This document shows, piece by piece, positions 22,864-31,347 of a stretch of 64,000 nt of DNA. Both the position numbers and the translations under genes were made by a program. Under the pieces are notes generated by a model. The model saw nothing but the letters and a program-made list of their open reading frames with translations. It was not told the DNA's origin and made no database searches. Source of the DNA: Mycolicibacterium sp. 018/SC-01/001. Its GTDB lineage: Bacteria; Actinomycetota; Actinomycetes; Mycobacteriales; Mycobacteriaceae. The stretch's first letter is position 1. Every line of letters begins with the position of its first letter. The DNA lies in the NCBI RefSeq assembly GCF_007096635.1, contig NZ_VKAA01000019.1:62001-126000 (forward strand). Reading direction: 5' to 3'.

Positions 22864-23751
22864 ATGGCGCAACAGATCTCCCCGGGGCGCCGATTGCGAG
22901 ACGCTCTGGCACACACCTCCGCCACGGGCCCGCTCATCGCGCCGGGCGCGTTCGACGCCTTGTCGGCCGGCCTCGTCCAGCAGGCCGGATTCGCCGCGGT
23001 GTACATGACCGGTTTCGGTGCCGCCGCATCACTGCTCGGCGAACCCGACGTCGGCCTGCTCTCCGCCGCGGAGATGGCCGACCAGACCCGCCGGATCTGC
23101 GACGCCACGACGCTGCCGGTCATCGCCGATGCCGACACCGGGTTCGGCAATGCCCTCAACGTCGCACGCACGGTGCGCTTCTACGAAAGAGCCGGTGCCG
23201 CCGCCATCCAACTCGAAGACCAAGTCAGTCCCAAGCGGTGCGGTCACATGACCGGCAAATCCGTCATCTCTCGGCAGGAGATGACCGGAAAGATCACCGC
23301 GGCAACCGAAGCGCGGACCGACGCGGACACCGTGATCGTCGCCCGCACGGACGCCATCGCCACTGACGGCCTCGACGAGGCGCTCCAGCGCGCCCGCGCC
23401 TACCACGCCGCAGGTGCGGACGTTCTGTTCGTCGAGGCGCCGACCAACCGGCACGACGTCGAGCGCGTCGCGGCGGAACTGGCCCCGGAGGTGCCGTTGC
23501 TGTTCAACTGGGCCGAAGGTGGCCGGACCCCTGCATTGAGCTATCAGGAGATCGCCGACCTCGGTTTCGCGCTGATCATCTATCCGATCGGGACGCTGCT
23601 CGCGGCCACCCGTGGCGTACAGAACTTCCTTGCCGGTCTGCGCGCCGCGGGCACCCCATCGCTGGCCGGCCTGCCCAGTTTCGACGAATTCACCGGCATC
23701 GTCGGGCTTCCCGATCTGGAAGCCCTCGCCCGCCGTTACGACACCGTCTAG
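22864..23751 (+). CDS. PEP mutase/isocitrate lyase family C-C lyase (methylisocitrate- or dimethylmalate-lyase-like)
   Basis: 295 residues from the ATG at 22864, with AGGAGAAAGGACG upstream. TIM-barrel landmarks: PGAFDALSAGLVQQAGFAAVYMTGFG, VIADADTGFGN (metal-binding Asp cluster), IQLEDQVSPKRCGHMTGK with the K-R-C-G-H catalytic loop, VIVARTDAIATDG and LFVEAPTN. The Cys-containing loop places it among true lyases (methylisocitrate, 2,3-dimethylmalate, oxaloacetate-type) rather than phosphonomutases. It heads the operon lyase-PrpD-PrpF. No methylcitrate synthase is adjacent, so ordinary propionate metabolism is not the obvious role; a substituted malate or isocitrate arising from a branched dicarboxylate fits better. 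Substrate unproven. Confidence 0.9.
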   Translation: MAQQISPGRRLRDALAHTSATGPLIAPGAFDALSAGLVQQAGFAAVYMTGFGAAASLLGEPDVGLLSAAEMADQTRRICDATTLPVIADADTGFGNALNVARTVRFYERAGAAAIQLEDQVSPKRCGHMTGKSVISRQEMTGKITAATEARTDADTVIVARTDAIATDGLDEALQRARAYHAAGADVLFVEAPTNRHDVERVAAELAPEVPLLFNWAEGGRTPALSYQEIADLGFALIIYPIGTLLAATRGVQNFLAGLRAAGTPSLAGLPSFDEFTGIVGLPDLEALARRYDTV

Positions 23752-23766
23752 TCAGAGGAAGGAATC

Positions 23767-25179
23767 ATGAGCACCGATACCGTGACTTCACATGCAACAC
23801 AACGTCTTGCGGAGATGGTCGTCGGGCTGCGCGCCGACGCGATGCCCGAGCAGACCGAGGACCTGATGACCAAGTGCGTCCTGGACTGGGTGGGCGTCAC
23901 CGCCGGCGGCGCGAGCCTCGCCGAGTCGGCGTCGGAGCTGCTGGCTGCGCTGGCCGACGACGAAGGCCATGGCGACACCGCGGTCGTCGGCCAGCGTGAC
24001 AGGTACACCGAGCAGGGCGGCGCCTTTCTCAACGGCACCTTCGCGCACAGTCTGGAGCTCGACGACACCTATCTGCCCGGACGTCTGCACCCGGGTGCGC
24101 CCTGTATCGCAGCAGGTTTGGCCGCCGGTCAGACCCTCAGGGCCACCGGCCCCGACTTCCTCACCGCGCTGCTGGCGGGGTACGAGGTGTCGTGCCGGCT
24201 GAGCGCGGCCCTCGGACCGGGAATGTTCTCGCGGGGACTGCATCCCACCGGCGTCGCCGGCACCTTCGGTGCCACCGCCACCGTGGGCAAGATGTGGGGG
24301 TTGTCCGTCGACCAGCTCGTCTCGGCATTCGGTCTGGCGGGATCGATGGCGTCCGGTTCGACGCAATATCTGCACAGCGGCAGCTGGAACAAGCGCATGC
24401 ACGCCGGACTGGCCGCCCGCAACGGGATCTTCGCCACGACCCTGGCCCGCGCCGGGGTCATCGGCGCCACCGAGGCTCTCGAAGGCGAACACGGTGTGTT
24501 GCACGCCTTCAGCGACCACTCCGAATCAGGGCCGCTGACAGCCGATCTGGGGACACGATGGCAGACCCTCACCGTCGGGATCAAGCCCTACCCCGGCTGT
24601 CGGCTGACCCACGGTTCGATCGACGCCTCGCTGGAGATGCGCAAGCGCCTCCACGGCGCCGTACCCGCGGACTCCGAATTCACCGTGCGCCTCAATCCCG
24701 ACGACGCCACGATCGTCGCGGGCACCGCACAGAACAAGTTCCAGCCGAGGAACACGGTCGAGGGTCAGTTCAGCGTCTACTTCCAGATCGCCGCGGCGCT
24801 GCTGCACGGTCGGCCCGACTGGACGGTGTACGAGTTGCTCGGCGATCCCGACGTCGAGGACCTCGCCCGGCGAATCCGCGCCGTCCCCGACGCGGACATC
24901 CCCGAAGCCGGCGCCGTGTTGTCGGTGCAGGGGTCCGGCCCGGCCGGCGACCCCATCCGCGTCGCCGTCCCCACCGGTGATCCGGCGACCGACCTGCCGT
25001 GGCAGGTCATCGAGACGAAGTTCCGGTCGTTGGCCGGCAACGTCTTCGACGAGCCTGCCCTCGACCGCATCGTCGCCGTCGTGCGGACACTGCCGACCGG
25101 CGGCGGGACCGTCGAGGACCTGGCGTTCGCCATTCGACCCGAAGCCGCCGCAGGGACGCAGGAGGAGAAGTCGGCATGA
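23767..25179 (+). CDS. MmgE/PrpD family protein (dehydratase/decarboxylase/epimerase fold)
   Basis: 470 residues, typical for the family. Signatures: VLDWVGVTAGGASLAES, GAFLNGTFAHSLELDDTYLPGRLHPGAPCIAAGLA (active-site His/Asp region, about 88-125), GYEVSCRLSAALGPGMFSRGLHPTGVAGTFGA and IKPYPGCRLTHGSIDA. The family includes 2-methylcitrate dehydratase, cis-aconitate decarboxylase and iminodisuccinate epimerase, so the exact chemistry cannot be fixed. Between a lyase and a PrpF isomerase, a dehydratase or hydratase on a branched tricarboxylate/dicarboxylate is the best guess. It starts 15 bp after the lyase stop with GAGGAAGGAATC and couples to prpF by ATGA. Confidence 0.9.
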   Translation: MSTDTVTSHATQRLAEMVVGLRADAMPEQTEDLMTKCVLDWVGVTAGGASLAESASELLAALADDEGHGDTAVVGQRDRYTEQGGAFLNGTFAHSLELDDTYLPGRLHPGAPCIAAGLAAGQTLRATGPDFLTALLAGYEVSCRLSAALGPGMFSRGLHPTGVAGTFGATATVGKMWGLSVDQLVSAFGLAGSMASGSTQYLHSGSWNKRMHAGLAARNGIFATTLARAGVIGATEALEGEHGVLHAFSDHSESGPLTADLGTRWQTLTVGIKPYPGCRLTHGSIDASLEMRKRLHGAVPADSEFTVRLNPDDATIVAGTAQNKFQPRNTVEGQFSVYFQIAAALLHGRPDWTVYELLGDPDVEDLARRIRAVPDADIPEAGAVLSVQGSGPAGDPIRVAVPTGDPATDLPWQVIETKFRSLAGNVFDEPALDRIVAVVRTLPTGGGTVEDLAFAIRPEAAAGTQEEKSA

Positions 25180-26405
25180 GCACCTTCGGCCAGCAGAACG
25201 CGGTTCCCGCGGTGATCCAACGCGGCGGCACGAGCCGGGGGGTCTATTTCCACACCCGGGACATGCCCCCGCACGGACCGCGTCGCGACGCCTTGCTGAC
25301 GCGTCTCATGGGCAGCCCTGACGTCGTCCAGATCGACGGTCTCGGCGGATCCCGTCCCATCACCTCCAAGATCGCGATCATCGAGGCCTCGGATCGCCCC
25401 GATGCGGACGTCGACTACACCTTCGGCCAGGTGAAGATCGCTGAACCGGGCGTCGACTGGGCGGGCAACTGCGGCAACATCTCCTCCGGCGTCGGCGCCT
25501 TCGCGGTGGACGAGGGGCTCGTCGAGGCGGTCGAACCCGTGACCACCGTGCGGATCTTCAACACCAACACCCGTGCGATCCTGGTGGCCCAGGTGCCCGT
25601 GGTGGATGGTAAGTCAGCGGTGTTGGGAGACTTCAGCATTCCCGGGGTACCGGGTACCGGTGCCGAGATCGTCATGAACTGGGCGGGCACCATCGGGGCG
25701 GTGACCGGCACGCTGCTACCGACCGGCCGGCCACGCGATGAGATCACCCTCGATGACGGCTCCACCGTCGGGGCAACGCTGTGCGACGCCGGTAACCCCT
25801 CGGTATGGGTCCCCGCGGCCGATGCCGGTCTGAGCGGAAGCGAACTGACCGAGCTCAACGATCCGAAGATCCTCGCCAGGGTACGCGAGATACGCGGCCG
25901 CGCAGCGCAACTGCTGGGCTTCTGCGACGATTGGCACGACGCCGACTCGACGACGGCGGTGTTACCGCTGATCGGCTTCGTCGCCCCGCCCGCCTCCTAC
26001 ACCACGCTCAACGGCGCCCACGTCGACGAGGCGGAGATGGATCTGCGGCTGCGGGTGATCTTCATGCAGCAGCTCCACGAGAGCACGCCCGGCACCGGGT
26101 CGATTTCGCTCGCGGCCGCCTCACGTATACCGGACACCACGGTCTACGACGCAGTCGCCGACCACGAACGCGACGAGTTGCGCATCGGGCACCCCTCCGG
26201 TGTGACGCCCACGAAGGTGAAAGCCGTACGCGTCGACGGTGATCCGGGGGTCGAATTCGAGCTGCTCGGCTTCGGACGCACATCCCGGCGCATCATGGAT
26301 TCCACCGCCTACGTCCCGGTCGACACGTTGGACGACGTCCCGGAGACCGAGGTCGACGATCCCTCCCACGGCGTCGTCTCCGATGACACCCCGGGCACAA
26401 GGTGA
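25176..26405 (+). CDS. PrpF-family cis/trans or delta-isomerase (methylaconitate/methylitaconate isomerase-like)
   Basis: 409 residues. The diaminopimelate-epimerase-like double fold is evident: N-terminal AVIQRGGTSRGVYFH, the first catalytic-Cys region WAGNCGNISSGVGAFAVDEG (about residue 100) and the second CDAGNPSVWVPAADAGLSG (about 195), with LGGSRPITSKIAII between strands. PrpF members isomerise 2-methylaconitate, 3-methylitaconate or 4-oxalomesaconate, all by proton shifts on unsaturated carboxylates. The ATGA overlap with the PrpD gene implies they act together. A 5+3+5 hairpin (ACCCTGACAGGGT) follows the stop at 26405-26417 and may weakly end the operon. Confidence 0.92.
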   Translation: MSTFGQQNAVPAVIQRGGTSRGVYFHTRDMPPHGPRRDALLTRLMGSPDVVQIDGLGGSRPITSKIAIIEASDRPDADVDYTFGQVKIAEPGVDWAGNCGNISSGVGAFAVDEGLVEAVEPVTTVRIFNTNTRAILVAQVPVVDGKSAVLGDFSIPGVPGTGAEIVMNWAGTIGAVTGTLLPTGRPRDEITLDDGSTVGATLCDAGNPSVWVPAADAGLSGSELTELNDPKILARVREIRGRAAQLLGFCDDWHDADSTTAVLPLIGFVAPPASYTTLNGAHVDEAEMDLRLRVIFMQQLHESTPGTGSISLAAASRIPDTTVYDAVADHERDELRIGHPSGVTPTKVKAVRVDGDPGVEFELLGFGRTSRRIMDSTAYVPVDTLDDVPETEVDDPSHGVVSDDTPGTR

Positions 26406-26483
26406 CCCTGACAGGGTTATCCGCGCGCGTCTGCAGACCCATAGCGTGAATCGATGGACAGGATCTGACGAAGGGAGACACCG

Positions 26484-27476
26484 GTGGAATACCGACGCCT
26501 GGGCAGTTCCGACGTGACGGTTTCCGAGATTTCGCTGGGCTCATGGCTGACATTCGCGGGCGGGGTGGGCCAAGACACGGTCCGTGCCTGTACCGAAGCC
26601 GCATTCGACGCAGGCATCACTCTGTTCGACACCGCGGAGGTCTACGGCAATGGCGCTGCCGAGTCGGCGTGGGGTGAGATCCTGTCGAACCACGCTCGCG
26701 ACTCCTACGTGTTGGCGACCAAGGTGTGGGGTTCGCTCAAGCCGCCCGAGCAGGGCCAAACCGGCGACTACATCCGTCGGGCCATCGACGCATCACTTCG
26801 CCGCCTTCGCACCGACTACGTCGACCTGTACCAAGTTCACCGCTTCGACGTCAACGTGCCCATCGAGGAGACCATCGAAGCACTGACGTCCTTGGTCACG
26901 TCGGGCAAGGTTCGGTATCTGGGTTTCAGTGAATGGACGCCGCAGCAGATCCGAGCCGGCATCGACGTGGCGGGGCCCGGCCTGTTCGTCGCGTCTCAAC
27001 CGCAGTACTCGTTGTTGTGGCGCGCACCGGAATCCGAGGTGTTCCCGCTGTGCGAGGCCAACGGGATCTCTCAGATCGTCTGGTCGCCGCTCGCCCAAGG
27101 ACTGCTGACCGGTAAGTATCGGCCCGGCCAGCAGTATCCTTCCGACTCGCGGTTCGCCAGCGGCGACATGAACGTGTCGATGCACCTGATCGCCAATGAT
27201 CAGACGATCGCGGCGGCACAGCGTCTGCTCCCCATCGCCGAGCAGGCCGGCTTGTCGATGAGTCGGATGGCGCTGGCCTGGGTGCTGCGACGATCCGAGG
27301 TCGCGTCGGCGATCACCGGGGCGTCGCGGCCGGAACAGGTTCGCGAAAACGCCTGCAGCAGTGGCGTCGAACTCTCGGCAGACGTTCTCGCCGCGATCGA
27401 CGACGCGGTGGCCGGTGTCGCGGTGACCGAACCGACGCTGGCCGTCTACGCGCAGGAAGGCGTCCTGCATCGGTGA
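26484..27476 (+). CDS. Aldo/keto reductase (KvAB/AKR6-like)
   Basis: 330 residues from a GTG with AAGGGAGACACCG upstream. TIM-barrel AKR with the catalytic tetrad visible: Asp in LFDTAEVYGNG, Tyr in VYG, Lys in YVLATKVWG and His in YQVHRFD. The C-terminal NADPH site is AITGASRPEQVRENACSSGVELS. The short loops match the voltage-gated potassium-channel beta-subunit/YghZ-like group, which reduces aldehydes and methylglyoxal. A -10-like TAGCGT lies at 26442-26447. Its stop overlaps the start of the ECF sigma gene (GTGA), so the two are one transcript. Substrate unknown. Confidence 0.92.
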   Translation: MEYRRLGSSDVTVSEISLGSWLTFAGGVGQDTVRACTEAAFDAGITLFDTAEVYGNGAAESAWGEILSNHARDSYVLATKVWGSLKPPEQGQTGDYIRRAIDASLRRLRTDYVDLYQVHRFDVNVPIEETIEALTSLVTSGKVRYLGFSEWTPQQIRAGIDVAGPGLFVASQPQYSLLWRAPESEVFPLCEANGISQIVWSPLAQGLLTGKYRPGQQYPSDSRFASGDMNVSMHLIANDQTIAAAQRLLPIAEQAGLSMSRMALAWVLRRSEVASAITGASRPEQVRENACSSGVELSADVLAAIDDAVAGVAVTEPTLAVYAQEGVLHR

Positions 27477-28042
27477 CACCGAGACTGGACGGTGACGATG
27501 ACGACCAGCGTGCGCGCGAGCAGTTCGTCACCGAGACCGAAGCGGTGCGGGACATCCTGTGGCGACGTGCCAGCCGTCTGACCTTCCAACGAGCTGATGC
27601 CGAGGACCTCGTGCAGGAGACCCTGCTGAAAGGGTATGCGGCACTAAACAAGTACACGACGGGGACCGATCTCGCGTCGTGGCTGCTTCGCATCATGGTC
27701 AACACGTGGGTGGACAAACACCGAGCGTCGGTGCGCCGACCGTCGCAGTACCCGACCGCGGACATCACCGGTCTGTACGTCGCCAACGCTCCGGTGGCCG
27801 CGTCAGCGGAGGAATCGGCGCTGCGACGCGTCCCCGGCGACGCGGAGGTGGCCGTGAGGGCGTTACCGGATGACCTCCGCGAGGTCGTCTACTACGTCTG
27901 CGTCGTCGGGTACCGGAATACCGAACTGGCTGCGCTGCTGGATGTCCCGGCGGGAACTGTTGCGTCGCGCCTGCACCGCGCGAGAAGCATTCTGCGCAGC
28001 GCCCTGACGGCCGTCGACGAGCAGACGAAGAGCTCGGCCTGA
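27473..28042 (+). CDS. ECF-type RNA polymerase sigma factor, no anti-sigma gene adjacent
   Basis: 189 residues beginning GTG (VTPRLDGDDDDQRAREQF). Region 2: ILWRRASRLTFQRADAEDLVQETLLKGYAALNKY ... LASWLLRIMVNTWVDKHRAS. Region 4: VRALPDDLREVVYYVCVVGYRNTELAALLDVPAGTVASRLHRARSILRSAL. The DAEDLVQET motif and overall length place it with SigE/SigH-like ECF factors. There is no CHCC zinc anti-sigma or other membrane anti-sigma gene on either side: upstream is the aldo/keto reductase and downstream, after 15 bp, is a convergent hydrolase gene. It has no obvious C-terminal extension, so how it is controlled is unclear. Confidence 0.9.
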   Translation: MTPRLDGDDDDQRAREQFVTETEAVRDILWRRASRLTFQRADAEDLVQETLLKGYAALNKYTTGTDLASWLLRIMVNTWVDKHRASVRRPSQYPTADITGLYVANAPVAASAEESALRRVPGDAEVAVRALPDDLREVVYYVCVVGYRNTELAALLDVPAGTVASRLHRARSILRSALTAVDEQTKSSA

Positions 28043-28056
28043 GCCGGCGCCGAGGC

Positions 28057-28929
28057 TCACCGTGCACGTATCGCTTCGGCAACATCCCGCGGTGCCTCGT
28101 GTTGCGGAAAGTGGCCGATGCCGGGGAGTTCCACCACCTCGGCTCGAGGCAGGAGGACTCTGGCCTTCTCCAGGACGTGGCGGCCCGACACCGGGTCGTC
28201 CAGCCCCCAGACCAGCGTCAGCGGCCCGTCCCACGCGGCGAGGGCGGCTTCCCAGCGTCGGTGGTGCTGCGCGCGTTCGGCGTTGTAGGTGATGTGCCGA
28301 TGAGCGAGCTTGTGGCCGTCGAGGTAGGACATTCCGAGCCACATGTCGTCGAATTCGGCGTCGGTGAGCGGTGTTCCGCGTACCGCATCCAGTCCCGCTC
28401 GGGTCCGGGCTGCGGTGATACGACCGGACACGAGCTTTCCGAGGACGGGGAGCGTGAGCATTTTCTGCAGCCGAGTGGGTCGGTACTCGCTGTAGACGAT
28501 GCCGCAGTTGAGCACCACGACCGACGCCACCGTGACCGCCAGGGTGTGAGCCGACCTGCGGTCGAGGAGTTCCTGGCCGACGATTCCGCCGTAGTCGTGG
28601 ATCACCAGGCGGACCTCGTGCACGCCGAGATGGGCGAGCAGGTCTTCGACGATGTCGGCGGATTCCGCCACCGAGAAGTGGTAGCCGCGGGGCTTGTCCG
28701 ACACACCGTAACCGAGGAAGTCCAGCGTGATCACATCGTGGTCGCGCGCCAGGTCTGTTGCCACCGCCGCGTAATCGTAGGACCACGTCGGAAAGCCATG
28801 CAGCAGAAGCACTGTCGGACCGCGGCCGCGACGGCGATAGGCGATGCAGTGCCCGCGCCGGCTGTGGAACGTCTCGTTCTCGTCGATCCATTCACGGGCC
28901 GTCGGCACTCCGGGTGTCGGGACAGTCAT
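28057..28929 (-). CDS. Alpha/beta hydrolase with Asp nucleophile (haloalkane dehalogenase/epoxide hydrolase-like)
   Basis: 290 residues. Oxyanion motif HGFPTWSYDY, nucleophile elbow IHDYGGIVG (Asp instead of Ser), acid in VWGLDDPVSG and His in GIGHFPQHEAP. An aspartate nucleophile is the mark of dehalogenases, epoxide hydrolases and fluoroacetate dehalogenases, which form an ester intermediate. The HGFPTW loop resembles the haloalkane-dehalogenase group, where Trp helps bind halide, but the second halide-binding residue cannot be assigned by eye. Divergent from a TetR gene, with an inverted repeat between them. Substrate unknown. Confidence 0.85.
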   Translation of the reverse strand: MTVPTPGVPTAREWIDENETFHSRRGHCIAYRRRGRGPTVLLLHGFPTWSYDYAAVATDLARDHDVITLDFLGYGVSDKPRGYHFSVAESADIVEDLLAHLGVHEVRLVIHDYGGIVGQELLDRRSAHTLAVTVASVVVLNCGIVYSEYRPTRLQKMLTLPVLGKLVSGRITAARTRAGLDAVRGTPLTDAEFDDMWLGMSYLDGHKLAHRHITYNAERAQHHRRWEAALAAWDGPLTLVWGLDDPVSGRHVLEKARVLLPRAEVVELPGIGHFPQHEAPRDVAEAIRAR

Positions 28930-28988
28930 CGGGTTTCCCTCCCTTGTGTTCGCGCCGCGTTCGCATGTCGATGCACAACCAATTCTGG

Positions 28989-29002
28989 ATACAGTGTTGT
29001 AT
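28989..29002. promoter_or_regulatory. Inverted repeat in the hydrolase/TetR divergent promoter
   Basis: ATACA-GTGT-TGTAT, a 5+4+5 perfect palindrome within an AT-rich island of otherwise GC-rich DNA. It lies between the divergent hydrolase (start 28929) and TetR (start 29077) genes and is a plausible operator for that TetR protein. Confidence 0.5.
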
Positions 29003-29076
29003 TAGTATGCAGTTGTGTCAATGTGTCGTCTGAGCTGCGCTACGCTTCTCGCAGGCCGATGGAGGGAGCCGTACGG

Positions 29077-29679
29077 ATGCCTCGCTTGACGCGCGCCGAG
29101 CAACGGGCGATGACCCGCCAACGACTGGTCGAGGCTGCCGGACGCGTGTTCAGCCGAGTGGGTTTCGAGGCGGCGCCGATCGACGTCATCGCCGAAGAGG
29201 CCGGGTTCTCCCGTGGGGCCTTCTACTCCAACTTCGACTCCAAGGACGAGCTGTTCGTCGAACTCCTGGGCCGTCACCTCGACGCCGAGATCGACACATT
29301 GAGCCGTGCCCTGGACCGCGTGAAGACCGCCGACGACCTCGCCCCGGCGATCGAGCACCGCTACCGGGTGCTCGGCGACGACAGCAGCTGGTGCCTGTTG
29401 ACCACCGAGTTCCAGCTCTACGCGATGCGCGGCGGGAGCAAGTCCGCGCAGTTCTCGCAGATGTACAAGCGCTATCGGCAGCGCCTCGGCGAGCTGGTCG
29501 CCCGTCACTTCGACCGTCTCGGAATCACCTCGGACCTCAGTCCGTACGAATTCGGCGTCTCGCAGATCGCCCTGTCGCACGGCCTCGCGCTGCAACGGGC
29601 CGCCAACGACTCGCTGGCCCCGAGCCTTCCGGCGCGTGCGCTCGCGGTGTTCGTCCGAGGGGCCCTCGGCGGCCGATGA
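29077..29679 (+). CDS. TetR-family transcriptional regulator
   Basis: 200 residues from the ATG at 29077 (GGAGGG 9-10 bp upstream; an earlier ATG at 29059 adds six residues). HTH: GRVFSRVGFEAAPIDVIAEEAGFSRGAFYSNFDSKDELFVELL, the standard TetR signature. The C-terminal domain (CLLTTEFQLYAMRGG ... GLALQRAAND) is like AcrR-type effector domains. It overlaps the next gene, a PEP-mutase-family enzyme, by ATGA, so it is cotranscribed with its probable target; it also faces the divergent hydrolase gene. Confidence 0.9.
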   Translation: MPRLTRAEQRAMTRQRLVEAAGRVFSRVGFEAAPIDVIAEEAGFSRGAFYSNFDSKDELFVELLGRHLDAEIDTLSRALDRVKTADDLAPAIEHRYRVLGDDSSWCLLTTEFQLYAMRGGSKSAQFSQMYKRYRQRLGELVARHFDRLGITSDLSPYEFGVSQIALSHGLALQRAANDSLAPSLPARALAVFVRGALGGR

Positions 29680-30500
29680 CCTCCTCGAGTCCATACGAAG
29701 AATTCCTGTCCCTTCATCGGCTACCTCATGCCTTCGTCATGCCCAACGCGTGGGACGGGCTCTCGGCTCTCATCCTGAAACAGCAGGGCTTTCGGGCCCT
29801 GGGCACGTCGTCGGCGGCCCTGGCGGCAACCATGGGGCGCATCGACGGCAGCCACACCGTGTCGGCGCGAGAGCACATTGCTCACGCGAGGTTGCTCGCC
29901 ACGATCAGTGCACTGCCGGTCAACGGAGACTTCGAAGACGGCTACGGCCGGACGCCGGACGACGTCGCCGCCACCGTCTCGGCCGCCGTCGAGGCCGGAC
30001 TCGCCGGCATCGGCATCGAGGACACCACCGGCGACCCGTCGTCGCCCATTCGCAGCTTCGACGACGCAGTGGCCCGGATGCGGTCGTCCGCCGCTGCGGC
30101 CCGCGGCAGGATCGTGCTCACGGGTCGCACCGACAACTTTCTGCAGGGCAACCCCGATCTGGACGACACGGTACGCCGGCTCACCGCCTTCGCCGAGGAG
30201 GGAGCCGACGTCCTCTACGCGCCCGGACTGCCCGACGTCGCCGCATTGACGCGCGTGATCGCGGCGGTGGCCCCTCGACCGGTGAGCGTTGTCGTGGGCA
30301 CTGCGGCCGAGACGTTGACGGTCGAGGAATTGTCGTCGTTGGGGGTTAAGCGGATCAGCACCGGACCGGCGCTGTACCGGCACGCGGCTAGCGCGCTGCA
30401 GCGGTCTGCCGAGACCCTCGCCGCCGGGAACATCGCCGCCGCCACCTCGGGCATGTCTCATCGCGAGATGACCGCGATCATCAGAACAGGGCACGCTTGA
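29676..30500 (+). CDS. PEP mutase/isocitrate lyase superfamily protein lacking the catalytic Cys loop
   Basis: 274 residues. Barrel landmarks: FVMPNAWDGLSALILKQQGFRALGTSSAALAATMG, LPVNGDFEDGYG (metal-binding Asp/Glu), VEAGLAGIGIEDTTGDP and RIVLTGRTDNFLQG. Where lyases have a KKCGH-like loop, this protein has EDTTGDPSSPI, so it belongs to the PEP-phosphonomutase-like, functionally mixed subgroup that includes oxaloacetate hydrolases and carboxyvinyl-type enzymes. Many are annotated 'isocitrate lyase/phosphoenolpyruvate mutase' with no known substrate. Translationally coupled to the upstream TetR gene; its 3' end overlaps the convergent SDR gene by 20 bp. Confidence 0.85.
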   Translation: MTSSSPYEEFLSLHRLPHAFVMPNAWDGLSALILKQQGFRALGTSSAALAATMGRIDGSHTVSAREHIAHARLLATISALPVNGDFEDGYGRTPDDVAATVSAAVEAGLAGIGIEDTTGDPSSPIRSFDDAVARMRSSAAAARGRIVLTGRTDNFLQGNPDLDDTVRRLTAFAEEGADVLYAPGLPDVAALTRVIAAVAPRPVSVVVGTAAETLTVEELSSLGVKRISTGPALYRHAASALQRSAETLAAGNIAAATSGMSHREMTAIIRTGHA

Positions 30501-31347
30501 GTGGAGCCGCGAAATCTGTTGCGGCCGCACGGATTCGTTCGGCATCGGCCGTCTCGGCCAGCGCCGCGGCCTTCTGCGCCATCAGGGCCACGCTGTCACT
30601 ACCGAGAGGCAACCGCAGCGGCGGATCGTCGGCTGCGGCCAAGGCGCGGATGGCTGCGACAGCCTTGGCCGGGTCGCCCGGCTGCTTGCCGTCCAGGCCG
30701 TCGATCGCCTCCTGCAGAGCTCCCACGGTCTCCCCGTAGACGTCGGTGGATTCACCGGGCCGGCGCTGCTGGTGGTGGGCCAGGAAGTCGGTGCGGAACG
30801 ATCCGGGTTCGACGACCGACACCCTCACTCCCAGCGGGGCGAGTTCTGCGCGCAGGGCCTCGGTGATCGCCTCGACGGCGAATTTGGTGGCTCCGTATAT
30901 TCCCCGGCCGGCTCCGACGGAGATGCCCGCGCTGGACCCGATGTTGATGATCCGGCCGCAACGCTGCGCGCGCAGCGTGGGCAGCACTGCACGCGTGACG
31001 TTCAACAAGCCGAACACGTTGGCGTCGAACACTGCTCGCACCTCGCGGTCCGACACCTCCTCCACGGCGCCGAAGATCCCGTAACCGGCGTTGTTGACCA
31101 CGACGTCGATGCCGCCGAACCGCGCGACAGCGGCGTCGACAGCCGCCACCGCCTGCACCTCGTCGCTGACGTCGAGGGTGTGGACCAGCAGGCGGTCACC
31201 GGCGTTCGGATGGGCGTCGGCGATGCCCTCCGTCCTGCGCGCCGTCGCGACGACCTGATCGCCGGCGTCCAGCGCCGCTGCCACCATCCGAGAGCCGAAG
31301 CCTCGGGATGCCCCCGTGATGAACCAGGTCGACATGTCTGTGCTCAT
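30481..31347 (-). CDS. Short-chain dehydrogenase/reductase
   Basis: 288 residues. Classical SDR motifs: nucleotide-binding TGASRGFGSRM, VVNNAGYGIFG, Ser in INIGSSAGIS and the catalytic YGATK. TGASRGFG (rather than GIG) and the long C-terminus (DPAKAVAAIRALAAADDPPLRLPLGSDSVALM) are the hallmark of the subgroup commonly annotated 'oxidoreductase, SDR' and paired with MmyB-type XRE regulators, as here (4-bp overlap with the XRE stop). Last gene of the four-gene minus-strand operon starting at 34199. Substrate unknown. Confidence 0.9.
   Translation of the reverse strand: MSTDMSTWFITGASRGFGSRMVAAALDAGDQVVATARRTEGIADAHPNAGDRLLVHTLDVSDEVQAVAAVDAAVARFGGIDVVVNNAGYGIFGAVEEVSDREVRAVFDANVFGLLNVTRAVLPTLRAQRCGRIINIGSSAGISVGAGRGIYGATKFAVEAITEALRAELAPLGVRVSVVEPGSFRTDFLAHHQQRRPGESTDVYGETVGALQEAIDGLDGKQPGDPAKAVAAIRALAAADDPPLRLPLGSDSVALMAQKAAALAETADAERIRAAATDFAAPLKRALF

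Noticed and set aside
22864..25179. Standard methylcitrate-cycle operon (prpBCD)
   Set aside because: A citrate-synthase-like PrpC gene is missing and a PrpF isomerase is present instead; operators and second operon suggest another pathway.
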